This document shows, one piece after another, positions 1 through 7,521 of a stretch of 64,000 bases of DNA. The stretch comes from Verrucomicrobiota bacterium (GTDB lineage Bacteria > Verrucomicrobiota > Verrucomicrobiia > Opitutales > Opitutaceae), in assembly GCA_023416735.1 (NCBI GenBank), contig JAEZGX010000003.1:1-64000 (forward strand). The letters are read 5' to 3'. The first letter of the stretch is position 1. Each line of letters starts with the position of its first letter. The notes below the pieces were generated by a model. The model was not told the origin of the DNA, ran no database searches, and saw only the letters and a list, made by a program, of their open reading frames with translations. The translations under genes were made by a program, and so were the position numbers.

Positions 1-88
1 CGCCCACTCCACGCGTCCGCCCCCCGCCCATCAGCGCGATCATCCCCGCCACCAACAACACGATGCTACCAACAAACGCGAACGACAT
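1..88 (-). CDS. Possible N-terminus of a membrane protein, cut by the window edge
   Basis: On the minus strand an ATG at 88 opens a frame that stays open to base 1. It gives a 29-residue start with one strongly hydrophobic stretch (SFAFVGSIVLLVAGMIALM), as expected of a signal anchor or first transmembrane helix. The frame is open back to a stop near 134, so a TTG or GTG start slightly upstream is also possible. It would be divergent from the permease at 223. The complementary plus-strand frame is Pro/Arg-rich and looks less natural. Too little is visible to name a family. Confidence 0.3.
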   Translation of the reverse strand, partial: MSFAFVGSIVLLVAGMIALMGGGRTRGVG

Positions 89-222
89 GCCGCCGCGCAC
101 TCCGCGCAAAAAGCCATTCCACTGCAACCGCTAATCTCCCGTCCGCGAACGCCCACCCAGCCCCGCGCTTTTCCAACTCCACATTTGTCATCCTTCCGCC
201 GCGCTCCGTTACTTTTCCTGCA

Positions 223-1140
223 ATGCTGCGCTTCATCCTCCGCCGCCTGCTCGGGACGATCCCCGTCCTGTTCGTCATCGTGACCGCGACGTTCTTCATG
301 ATCCGCTTCGTCCCTGGCGGCCCGTTCACCGCCGAAAAGGCCGTCAGCCCCGAAACGCTCCGCAATCTCGAAGCGCACTACGGCCTCGATAAACCGCTTC
401 ACCAACAATACCTCGACTACCTCGGCAACCTCCTCCGCGGCGACCTCGGTCCGTCTTACAAATACGTCAACCGCACCGTTAACGAAATCATCGCCGACTC
501 GCTTCCAACCTCGCTCGAACTCGGCGCCTGGTCCCTCCTCGTCGCCCTCGGCCTCGGTCTCCCGCTGGGCATTCTCGCCGCCGTCAAACGCAACACCTGG
601 CTCGACTACCTCGCTTCCTCCACCGCGATGATCGGTATCTGCGTGCCCACGTTCGTCCTCGGCCCGCTCCTCGTCCTGCTTTTTGGGATACAGCTCCGCT
701 GGGTCAACGCCTCCGGCTGGTATGAACCCATCGATCGCGTGCTCCCGTCCCTCGTCCTTGGCTTTTTCTACGCCGCCTACATCGCCCGCCTCACGCGCGG
801 CGGCATGCTCGACATCCTCAATCAGGATTTCATCCGCACCGCCCGTGCCAAGGGCGCCAGCGAGACGCGCGTCATTTTCAAACACGCGCTCCGCGGCGGT
901 CTCGCTCCCGTCGTCTCCTTCCTCGGCCCCGCCGTCGCTGGCATCCTCACCGGCTCCTTCGTCATCGAAACCATTTTTCAAATCCCCGGACTCGGCCGCA
1001 TCTTCGTCCTCAGCGCCTTCAACCGCGACTACACCCTCGTCCTCGGCACCGTCGTCCTCTACGCCGCCGTCGTCGTCCTCCTCAACCTCGTCGTCGACAT
1101 CGTCCAAGTCTGGCTCAACCCCAAACTCAAATTCGAATGA
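223..1140 (+). CDS. DppB/OppB-type ABC transporter permease
   Basis: This is an inner-membrane permease subunit of a peptide/nickel-type ABC importer, 305 aa, the usual size for the family. The N-terminus (MLRFILRRLLGTIPVLFVIV) is the typical DppB/OppB first helix, followed by the conserved FVPGGP segment. The EAA-like cytoplasmic loop around residues 205-235 (RTARAKGASETRVIFKHALR) is the site that docks the ATPase. The last helices follow a GSFVIETIFQIPGLG motif. The ATG at 223 places the first helix at the start; no Shine-Dalgarno is visible. The DppC-like partner begins 95 bp downstream. No solute-binding protein or ATPase gene lies in the window, so the substrate is unknown. Confidence 0.93.
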   Translation: MLRFILRRLLGTIPVLFVIVTATFFMIRFVPGGPFTAEKAVSPETLRNLEAHYGLDKPLHQQYLDYLGNLLRGDLGPSYKYVNRTVNEIIADSLPTSLELGAWSLLVALGLGLPLGILAAVKRNTWLDYLASSTAMIGICVPTFVLGPLLVLLFGIQLRWVNASGWYEPIDRVLPSLVLGFFYAAYIARLTRGGMLDILNQDFIRTARAKGASETRVIFKHALRGGLAPVVSFLGPAVAGILTGSFVIETIFQIPGLGRIFVLSAFNRDYTLVLGTVVLYAAVVVLLNLVVDIVQVWLNPKLKFE

Positions 1141-1141
1141 A

Positions 1142-1228
1142 GAAACCACGAAATACACGAAACACACGAAAGGGTATCCAGACCGATCGCCTCCCTCTTT
1201 TCGTGTATTTCGTGTCTTTCGTGGTTCC
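1142..1228. repeat. Inverted pair of micro-tandem CGTG arrays
   Basis: The left arm (1142-1172) carries CACGAAA-type units and the right arm (about 1198-1228) carries their reverse complement (TTCGTGT, TTCGTGT, TTCGTGGTT). Together they can form a long imperfect hairpin with a loop of about 25 nt. It sits directly after the oppB-like stop and ends a few bases before the next ATG. Related arrays recur at many places in the window. Confidence 0.8.
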
Positions 1229-1234
1229 TCTCTA

Positions 1235-2140
1235 ATGCTCTCTCTGTCGCCGCAGAATCTCCCTTCCGCCGCCCTCTCGCCCGACGATCTCGAGCGCGGC
1301 CATTCTCTCTGGTCCGACGCCTGGCACCGCCTCCGCCAAAACCGCCTCGCCGTCTGCGGCGGCCTCCTCCTCTCCTTTCTCGCGCTCGCCTGTCTCCTCG
1401 GCCCGCTTTTCGCCCAACCCTACCACGCCCAAAACCTCAACCTCGGCGCGACCGCCCCCAGCGCCCAACACTGGCTCGGCACCGACACCCTCGGTCGCGA
1501 TCTTCTCTCGCGCATTCTCTACGGCGGCCGCATCTCCCTCATGGTCGGCCTCGTCGCCACCTTCGTCGCTCTCACCATCGGCGTCACCTACGGCGCCATC
1601 GCCGGCTACATCGGCGGCAAGCTCGATACCGTCATGATGCGTGTCGTCGACATCCTCTACGCGCTGCCGTTTACGATTTTCGTCATCCTCCTGATGGTGT
1701 TCTTCGGCCGAAACATCGTCCTCCTCTTCCTCGCGATCGGCGCCGTCGAATGGCTCACCATGGCCCGCATCGTCCGCGGCCAAATCCTCTCCATCAAAAA
1801 AATGGAATACATCGAGGCCGCCCGCTCCCTCGGTCTCAGCCGCCCGCGCATCATCTTCCGTCACATGCTGCCCAACATCCTCGGCCCGATCATCGTTTAC
1901 ACGACGCTTACGATCCCCGCCGTCATGTTGCTCGAAGCCTTTCTCAGTTTCCTCGGTCTCGGCGTCCAACCGCCCATGAGCTCCTGGGGTTCCCTCATCA
2001 AGGACGGCGCCGAAAAAATGGAAGAGTTCCCCTGGCTGCTCATCTTCCCCGGCGCGATTTTCTCCCTCACCCTTTTCTCGCTCAACTTCCTCGGCGACGG
2101 TCTTCGCGACGCCCTCGACGTCCGCTCCTCCAAAGACTGA
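1235..2140 (+). CDS. DppC/OppC-type ABC transporter permease
   Basis: This is the second permease of the peptide-type importer, 301 aa from the ATG at 1235. The DppC/OppC signature is clear: a cytoplasmic N-terminal segment (SLWSDAWHRLRQNRLAV), the first helix, the HWLGTDTLGRDLLSRILYGG motif, and then the EAA loop (ARSLGLSRPRIIFRHMLPN). The frame is open far upstream of 1235, but that part is the shadow of the preceding permease and of the repeat, so the ATG just after the repeat is the sensible start. It pairs with the 223-1140 gene and is presumably co-transcribed despite the intervening repeat. Confidence 0.92.
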   Translation: MLSLSPQNLPSAALSPDDLERGHSLWSDAWHRLRQNRLAVCGGLLLSFLALACLLGPLFAQPYHAQNLNLGATAPSAQHWLGTDTLGRDLLSRILYGGRISLMVGLVATFVALTIGVTYGAIAGYIGGKLDTVMMRVVDILYALPFTIFVILLMVFFGRNIVLLFLAIGAVEWLTMARIVRGQILSIKKMEYIEAARSLGLSRPRIIFRHMLPNILGPIIVYTTLTIPAVMLLEAFLSFLGLGVQPPMSSWGSLIKDGAEKMEEFPWLLIFPGAIFSLTLFSLNFLGDGLRDALDVRSSKD

Positions 2141-2188
2141 CTCCCGCCACGCCTCCGCGACGTATGAAACAGGCACACCGCTTCAACC

Positions 2189-3253
2189 GTGCCGTTTCCT
2201 CCTCGCTTCTCCCCTCTCACCCGCGCCCCCAAAATCAGCGTCCTGCTGCCCACGTATAACTACGCGCGCTTCCTTCCGTCCGCCATCGAATCGATCCTCG
2301 CGCAAACGTTCCGCGACTTCGAACTCCTCATCTTCGACGACGCCTCCACGGACGACACCGCCGCGATCCTCGCCCACTACGCAGCCATCGATTCGCGCAT
2401 TCGCACCCACGTTCATCCGGTCAACATCGGCATGGTTCCAAACTGGAACGAATGCCTCCACCACGCCCGCGGCGACTACATCAAATTCCTTTTCGCCGAC
2501 GATCTTCTCGTCTCTCCCGAGGCCCTCGCGCAACAAGCCGCCCTTCTCGACGTCCACCCACACGCCACGCTCGCCGCCTCGCCGCGACTGCTGATCGATT
2601 CCCAGAACCACATCACCGGCTGTTGGGACGATCTCACCCCCGGCCTCCACGCCGGCCCACCGCTCATCGCCCGCTGCCTCCGCACGCGTCGCAATCTCAT
2701 CGGCGAACCGTCCGCCGTCCTGTTCCGTCGCCGCGACGCCACCCGCGGTTTCGATCCTTCCTTACGCCAGATTGTGGATCTCGAAATGTGGTTTCACCTC
2801 CTGCTCCGCGGCGACCTCGTCTCGACGAAAACCCCGCTCGTCGCCTTCCGCCGCCACGCCGCGCAACAAACCGCCGTCAACCACCGCCATCACACGCCCG
2901 AACTCGAGATGATCACGCTCCTCCAGCGCTATCTCAACGAACCCGCCGTCGCCGCCCACCTTCGCCCCGAGAGCTTCGCTCACCACCAAGTCCTCTTCCG
3001 CCAAATCCACTACGCGAAAAAAGCCTGCCGTCACCGTCCCGAAGCCCGGCGCACCTGCAACGCGTTCCGCCGCGAAATCCCGCCCCACCGCTGGTGGATT
3101 CTAGCGCTTCAACACCGCCTCTCGCGACCTTTCCAGAATCTCCTCCGCTGGTTTCGCCTTCAACGCAGCGCGCGGAAAACCATCCCCACCCGCGCGCTCG
3201 CCGCGTTCGCGACACCTTCTACGCCACCTTCACCGGTTGCTCCACCGCGCTAA
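2189..3253 (+). CDS. Family 2 glycosyltransferase
   Basis: 354 aa with a GTG start. The GT-A fold of GT2 is visible from about residue 14: KISVLLPTYNYARFLPSAI, a nucleotide-binding DDASTDDT segment at about residue 51, and an acidic FADDLL pair near residue 105 in the position of the DxD motif. The C-terminal 100 residues are Arg-rich and without a recognisable domain. It probably transfers a sugar from a nucleotide donor to a surface glycan; donor and acceptor are unknown. Its 3' end overlaps the convergent glycosyltransferase (3219-4187) by 35 bp. The GTG is preferred because the nearby ATG at 2164 is out of frame. Confidence 0.82.
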   Translation: MPFPPRFSPLTRAPKISVLLPTYNYARFLPSAIESILAQTFRDFELLIFDDASTDDTAAILAHYAAIDSRIRTHVHPVNIGMVPNWNECLHHARGDYIKFLFADDLLVSPEALAQQAALLDVHPHATLAASPRLLIDSQNHITGCWDDLTPGLHAGPPLIARCLRTRRNLIGEPSAVLFRRRDATRGFDPSLRQIVDLEMWFHLLLRGDLVSTKTPLVAFRRHAAQQTAVNHRHHTPELEMITLLQRYLNEPAVAAHLRPESFAHHQVLFRQIHYAKKACRHRPEARRTCNAFRREIPPHRWWILALQHRLSRPFQNLLRWFRLQRSARKTIPTRALAAFATPSTPPSPVAPPR

Positions 3254-4187
3254 ACTCGCGCGCCGTCGCTCCGCCCGTCCACCACGCCGCCATCGCCGCC
3301 GCCGCACTCTTGCGCCACGCGGTCCACCCATCGATTTCGCCGTCGACGTTCCCGAACAACAGCTTCGCATGGCGAAGATAAAACCGCGCCAGCCGCCACG
3401 GAAACCCACTCGTCGCTTCCGCTTGCCCGAGTAGTTCCCGATATCCTTCCACAAACCGGCGCTGCGACCGCCCCAGGCTTCGCGTCTGCAACAACGCCTC
3501 CAGCAAACGCAGGCGCAACGAGTGCTCCTCGCGCAGGCGCTTCAACCGCGATCCGGCGGGATGATACGCATTCGTTTCATGGATACGGTAGTGCACGAGA
3601 TACTCATCGAGATATTGCACGCCGCCATGCAACGCCCCGCCCGCGCCGATCCACCAGTCATACGGCACTTTCGCCGGAAACGGCGTCAAAGCCCGCGCCA
3701 CGTCGGCTCGCAACACCGTCGCGTGCCCGACCACGGAATTCCGATAACACAGCCGCCTCACGTCATGCCCCGCGAACTTCCGCTTCTGTCCTGCGCGCGC
3801 CGGCACCGACCGCGGAACCGCTCCGCTGAATTTCCACGACGCATGATGCATCACGACCGACCGGCCATCCCAGGCCTTGCGCATCCGCGCGAGCTTGTGC
3901 GGCGCCCACACGTCATCCTGATCGGACAACGCAATCCACCGCCCTTTCGCCAGCCGCACCGCCTTTTCGAAATTCCGCGTCACCCCCAACCGGGTCCCAT
4001 TGCAGACAATCCGCACCCGCCGATCCACCAGCGAGTGCTGATGCAGGATCGCCACCGTGTCGTCCGTCGATCCGTCGTCCACCGCCAAAATTTCCACCAC
4101 GCCCGCCTGCGCTCGCAACGAGTTCAACTGCTCATCGAGAAACCGCGCCCCGTTAAATGTGCACATCACCACGGAAAGAGAATGCAT
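3219..4187 (-). CDS. Family 2 glycosyltransferase (rhamnosyltransferase-like)
   Basis: 322 aa if started at the ATG at 4187, which directly precedes the GT2 core (SLSVVMCTFNGARFLDEQL). Motifs: VDDGSTDDT at about residue 37 and LSDQDDVW at about residue 87. The latter is the DxD-type metal/nucleotide site typical of the WcaA/rhamnosyltransferase-like branch. The open frame runs back to 4298, but that extension would overlap the divergent exporter gene and has no family similarity. Convergent with the 2189-3253 gene. A role in surface polysaccharide assembly is inferred from family and neighbours. Confidence 0.83.
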   Translation of the reverse strand: MHSLSVVMCTFNGARFLDEQLNSLRAQAGVVEILAVDDGSTDDTVAILHQHSLVDRRVRIVCNGTRLGVTRNFEKAVRLAKGRWIALSDQDDVWAPHKLARMRKAWDGRSVVMHHASWKFSGAVPRSVPARAGQKRKFAGHDVRRLCYRNSVVGHATVLRADVARALTPFPAKVPYDWWIGAGGALHGGVQYLDEYLVHYRIHETNAYHPAGSRLKRLREEHSLRLRLLEALLQTRSLGRSQRRFVEGYRELLGQAEATSGFPWRLARFYLRHAKLLFGNVDGEIDGWTAWRKSAAAAMAAWWTGGATAREFSAVEQPVKVA

Positions 4188-4296
4188 GATCACCTGAATA
4201 CGCCGCCCGCCGCCGCGCAGAGTCAGCGCCCCTCGATCCCGCTTCGCAAAGATTGAAGTGGAACGCGCCGCCCACTCCTCTTTCATCACTCCACGC

Positions 4297-6042
4297 ATGC
4301 GCCGTTTCCGCCCCTACTTTCGCTACCTGCGCCCTCTGCGCATGCACCTCGTCGCGGCGCTCCTTTGCCTCTGCGTATTCTCCGCCGCCAGCGGCTTCGG
4401 CATGCCGCTCATCATCCGCGAGGTCTTCGGACCCATCTTCGAAGCCGATGAACGCAATCTTCCGCTCCGCGAGGTGGTCGCCCTCGCGATGCTCGTGCCC
4501 GCGTTGTTCGTGGTTCGCGGCCTTTCCGGCTACGCCAGTTCCTATCTTTTCCAGTTCATCGGCACCCGCACGCTCGAGGCCCTGCGCCTCGATTATTTCC
4601 GCAAGCTCCAGGTCCTTCCGCTCGCCGATCTCCAAAAACATCCCGCCGGCGACCTCACCTCCCGCGTCATCAACGACGCACAACAGGTTCAAACCGTGAT
4701 CACCGCCCTCGCCAACGAGGGCATCAAACACCCGCTCACCCTCATCGGCGCGATCGTTTATGTCGCCTGGACCGCCCTGCATTCGCAAGGCGTCGGTCTC
4801 GCCATCGTCTGCCTCGCGATCATCCCTCTTTGCGTTTTTCCCGTCCGCTACGTCGGCCGCAAAATCCTCCGCCGGGCCCAGCAGGCCCAGGCTCAGATCG
4901 GATCCCTTTCCTCCCAAGTCACCGAAAACCTCGCCGCCGCCCGCGAGGTCCGCGCCTTCAGCCTCGAGCAACGCATCACCGACCGCTTCCGCGCCACCAC
5001 GCACGCGCTTCTCACCGCCCAACTGAAGATCGTCAAATACGCCCAGGCCCTCAACCCCACCATCGAGGTCATCTCCGCCCTCGGCATCGCCCTCACCCTC
5101 GTCTTCGCCTACGAAAGTGGCGTCACCCTCGCCGCGCTCATGAGCGTCCTCACCGCGCTCTACATGTGCTACGAGCCCATCAAGAAACTCGGCTACCTCA
5201 ACTCCGACCTCAAACGCGGCGCCGCCGCCCTCGACCGCCTCGAACCCATCCTGCACGCACCCGTTGCCATCGCCGATCCCGCCCAACCCGTCTCCGTTTC
5301 ACGGATACGCGGCGACGTCGCCTTCGAAAACGTCACGTTCGCCTACACCGGCGGCGAACCCGTCCTCCGCGACGCCTCCATCGTCATCCCCGCCGGCACC
5401 GTCTGCGCCCTCGTCGGCCCGAGCGGCGCCGGCAAAACCACCTTCGCCAATCTCGTCCCGCGTTTCTACGAGGTCGGCTCCGGCCGCGTCATGATCGACG
5501 GCCACGATGTCCGCTCCTTCCGCCTCGCCGATCTCCGCCGCAACATCGCAGTCGTTTCCCAAGACCCCGTCCTCTTCAACGATACCGTTTACAACAACCT
5601 CCTCCTCGGACGCGAAAACGCCACGCGCGACGAGGTCATCTCCGCCGCCGTCGACGCCCACGCCGACGACTTCATCCGCACCCTTCCGCAAGGCTACGAC
5701 ACCATCGTCGGCGAACGGGGCGCGCTCCTCTCCGGCGGACAAAAACAGCGCATCGCCCTCGCCCGCGCATTCCTCCGCAACGCCCCCATTCTCATCCTCG
5801 ACGAAGCCACGTCCGCCCTCGATTCCCAGAGCGAGCAACTCATCCAGGAAGCGCTCAAGAAACTCATGATCGGCAAAACCGTGCTCATCATCGCCCACCG
5901 CTTCAGCACGATCCGCGACGCCTCCATGATCCTCGTCTTCGACCGCGGCGAACTCATCGCCACGGGCACCCACGCCGAAGTCTACGCCCGCAGCCCCCTC
6001 TACAAAGCCCTCTACGACAGCCAGCAAACCGTCACCGCGTGA
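4297..6042 (+). CDS. MsbA-like ABC exporter (fused membrane and ATPase domains)
   Basis: This is a half-transporter, 581 aa from the ATG at 4297 (a GTG at 4258 would add 13 residues). A six-helix transmembrane domain spans about residues 1-315. The ATPase domain follows with Walker A GPSGAGKTT (about residue 385), Q-loop VSQDPVLFND, signature LSGGQKQR (about residue 486), Walker B ILILDEATSALD and the H-loop IAHRFST. This domain order is that of lipid/lipopolysaccharide or oligosaccharide-lipid flippases. It lies between glycosyltransferase genes and the housekeeping block, so lipid-linked glycan or lipid A export is plausible; the substrate is not shown by the sequence. Confidence 0.93.
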   Translation: MRRFRPYFRYLRPLRMHLVAALLCLCVFSAASGFGMPLIIREVFGPIFEADERNLPLREVVALAMLVPALFVVRGLSGYASSYLFQFIGTRTLEALRLDYFRKLQVLPLADLQKHPAGDLTSRVINDAQQVQTVITALANEGIKHPLTLIGAIVYVAWTALHSQGVGLAIVCLAIIPLCVFPVRYVGRKILRRAQQAQAQIGSLSSQVTENLAAAREVRAFSLEQRITDRFRATTHALLTAQLKIVKYAQALNPTIEVISALGIALTLVFAYESGVTLAALMSVLTALYMCYEPIKKLGYLNSDLKRGAAALDRLEPILHAPVAIADPAQPVSVSRIRGDVAFENVTFAYTGGEPVLRDASIVIPAGTVCALVGPSGAGKTTFANLVPRFYEVGSGRVMIDGHDVRSFRLADLRRNIAVVSQDPVLFNDTVYNNLLLGRENATRDEVISAAVDAHADDFIRTLPQGYDTIVGERGALLSGGQKQRIALARAFLRNAPILILDEATSALDSQSEQLIQEALKKLMIGKTVLIIAHRFSTIRDASMILVFDRGELIATGTHAEVYARSPLYKALYDSQQTVTA

Positions 6043-6054
6043 AATCAAAATCAT

Positions 6055-6199
6055 GAACCACGAAGGGACACAAATTCACACGAATAAACCGGTCCGACTC
6101 TCCGTTGGTATTTCCGAAATCCGCGTCCATCCGTGTCCATCCGTGGTTAACCTCTTCCGCTGTTTGGCTTCCTGCCCCTTCGTGTCCATTCGTGGTTGA
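6055..6199. repeat. Micro-tandem CCGTGTCCAT arrays, inverted pair plus extra arm
   Basis: A left arm (about 6055-6095) with ACCACGAAGGGACACAAAT-like units is followed by two right arms ending GTGGTTAA (about 6119-6151) and GTGGTTGA (about 6177-6199). The core unit CCGTGTCCAT is repeated head to tail. It fills the whole gap between the exporter stop and the next start. Confidence 0.75.
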
Positions 6200-6212
6200 T
6201 CAGATCCGTCCG

Positions 6213-6608
6213 ATGCCCGAAGAGCCGCCGCCACCGCCCAAACTCAGTAAACTCGCCGAAGAACTCATCGGCGAGTTGCGCGGCGGCATCAATTCCGGCG
6301 AACCGCGCCGCTCCGTCAAACGCCCCACCCAGGATCTCGCCGCCGTCCTCGATCAACTCCTCCAAAAACACCAGATCGGCCGCTCCTCCCCGGAGCAAAC
6401 GATTCGCGATCATTGGCCGCAAATCGTCGGCAATGCCAACGCCACCTTTTCTCACGCGGCCATGATCGAGCGCAACCGCCTCACCGTGCTCGCCAGCCAT
6501 TCCGTCGTCCGCAACGAGCTCTTTCTCCACCGCGCCGAGATCGTCGCCCGCATCCGCCAGCTCCCCGGCTGCGAACACGTCAAATCCCTCAACCTCCGCG
6601 CCGGCTAG
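6213..6608 (+). CDS. DUF721/DciA-like protein
   Basis: 131 aa from the ATG at 6213. The frame is open upstream to 6105, but that part is the CCGTGTCCAT repeat. After a Pro-rich start, the C-terminal 80 residues match the DUF721 pattern: a WPQIVG segment (about residue 69), a hydrophobic strand LTVLASHSVVRNELFLH and a final helix. The family includes DciA, which helps load the replicative helicase DnaB and has a KH-like domain. The function here is inferred from family only. The gene ends in a TAG embedded in a GC-rich palindromic stretch. Confidence 0.75.
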   Translation: MPEEPPPPPKLSKLAEELIGELRGGINSGEPRRSVKRPTQDLAAVLDQLLQKHQIGRSSPEQTIRDHWPQIVGNANATFSHAAMIERNRLTVLASHSVVRNELFLHRAEIVARIRQLPGCEHVKSLNLRAG

Positions 6609-6955
6609 CGGCGCGAGGCGCGCGCCGGCGTTTCGAGTTCAGGGTTCCGGGTTCCGAGTTTTCAATCCACCTCTTCGACTCCGCTTGCCTGAACTCGGAA
6701 CCCGGAACCCCGAACCCGGAACTTCCGAGCAAATTTTGCGGAGCTAAATTTGCTCTTGCTCCACCTTCCTGCATTTCCGAACGTCCACCCCTGCGTCAGT
6801 GAGAGTCCGCCGGTTGCGGGTTCTCACCATGATTGGTCCCGCTTCCCGCGGGATTGGAACGGTGACGCCGGCTCGGCCCGATTTCCACTCGGGAGGGGCG
6901 GGTGGCACGGGGACTGCAAAGCCCCCCTACAATTGTGACCTCCAACAAATAAACC
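6609..6955. repeat. Gene-free interval with three different inverted repeats
   Basis: No gene seen. It holds an inverted pair built from GGTTCCGG/CCGGAACC units (about 6638-6722). A perfect 10-bp inverted repeat, GAGCAAATTT (6727-6736) with AAATTTGCTC (6746-6755), follows. Near the end is a REP-like element in minus orientation ending in CTAC (about 6905-6930). The last 25 nt before rpsO carry no Shine-Dalgarno. The hairpins may end transcription of the upstream gene or shape the rpsO leader; neither is shown. Confidence 0.6.
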
Positions 6956-7222
6956 ATGTCCACATCAGTAGTTAAACCCGACATCATCGCTCAGTATAAG
7001 ACTCACGACAAAGACACCGGCTCGTCCGAAGTTCAGGTCGCACTGCTCACCGCTCGCATCAATCACTTGACCGAGCACCTGCGCACGCACCGCAAGGATT
7101 TCCACTCCCGCCGTGGTCTGCTGCAAATGGCCAGCCGCCGTCGCAAGCTCCTCGATTATCTCAAGAAGCACGACCTGCCGAAGTATACCGAACTCCTGCA
7201 GAAGCTGAACCTCCGCAAGTAA
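6956..7222 (+). CDS. rpsO: Ribosomal protein S15
   Basis: 88 aa, full length for S15. The conserved core is present: DTGSSEVQVALLTARI (residues 20-35), the LTEHL and HSRRGLL segments that bind 16S rRNA helices h20-h22, and the C-terminal RRKLLDYLKK helix. It is a primary binder of the small-subunit platform. It is followed by a strong hairpin terminator and then by pnp, the common rpsO-pnp order. S15 often represses its own translation through its leader RNA; the structured upstream region would allow this but does not prove it. Confidence 0.98.
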   Translation: MSTSVVKPDIIAQYKTHDKDTGSSEVQVALLTARINHLTEHLRTHRKDFHSRRGLLQMASRRRKLLDYLKKHDLPKYTELLQKLNLRK

Positions 7223-7235
7223 CCAACTTTATCAC

Positions 7236-7270
7236 ACGGGCGACCCGATCCGCGGGTCGCCCGTTGTCTT
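7236..7270 (+). terminator. Intrinsic terminator after rpsO
   Basis: A perfect 11-bp stem ACGGGCGACCC (7236-7246) pairs with GGGTCGCCCGT (7254-7264) around a 7-nt loop, followed by TGTCTTT. It starts 13 nt after the rpsO stop. It could allow partial read-through into pnp. Confidence 0.85.
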
Positions 7271-7521
7271 TACCGACACTCGCACTCTCGACCGGGACAT
7301 TTCCGTCTGCCGCCGCGCGCCGGCGCCAAACGGAAATCTCTCGAGTCAGAAACGAGGAGATTAAGTGGGTTCGTGAAAACCCCAACCCCGCGCGCAGCGC
7401 CCTCAAGCGCCGCCGCCGCTTCCGGTCACCGGAAGCCCCGAACCGCCGCAGTCGTGTCGCTGCCCGCGTTCGTCCTACCCGCGACACATGTCCGTATCCG
7501 AAATAGCATAACAAGTCCGAA
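7271..7521 (+). other. Leader region upstream of pnp, no gene seen
   Basis: About 250 nt between the rpsO terminator and pnp. A frame of 80 codons runs from 7264 to 7506, but it begins inside the terminator, is Arg-rich and resembles no family, so I do not call it a gene. In many bacteria the pnp leader is folded and processed by RNase III for autoregulation. I see GC-rich self-complementary segments here but no single dominant hairpin. Confidence 0.4.

Noticed and set aside
40..1167. Long minus-strand reading frame of 375 codons, rich in Glu, Asp and Gly
   Set aside because: It is the antisense shadow of the oppB-like gene. In this GC-rich DNA the complement of C-ending codons gives long acidic frames everywhere; it has no domain signature.
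1142..1228. CRISPR-like appearance of the repeated CGTG arrays
   Set aside because: Units are about 10 nt, contiguous and without unique spacers; no cas genes are present.
4830..6056. Arg/Pro-rich 408-codon frame over the ABC exporter
   Set aside because: It is an overlapping frame of a well-conserved ABC exporter with no own motif.
6105..6212. 36-codon N-terminal extension of the DUF721-like gene
   Set aside because: It is encoded by the CCGTGTCCAT repeat and is not part of the family domain; the ATG at 6213 is better.
7264..7506. 80-codon plus-strand frame between rpsO and pnp
   Set aside because: It begins inside the rpsO terminator, is Arg/Pro-rich and resembles no protein; more likely the pnp leader.
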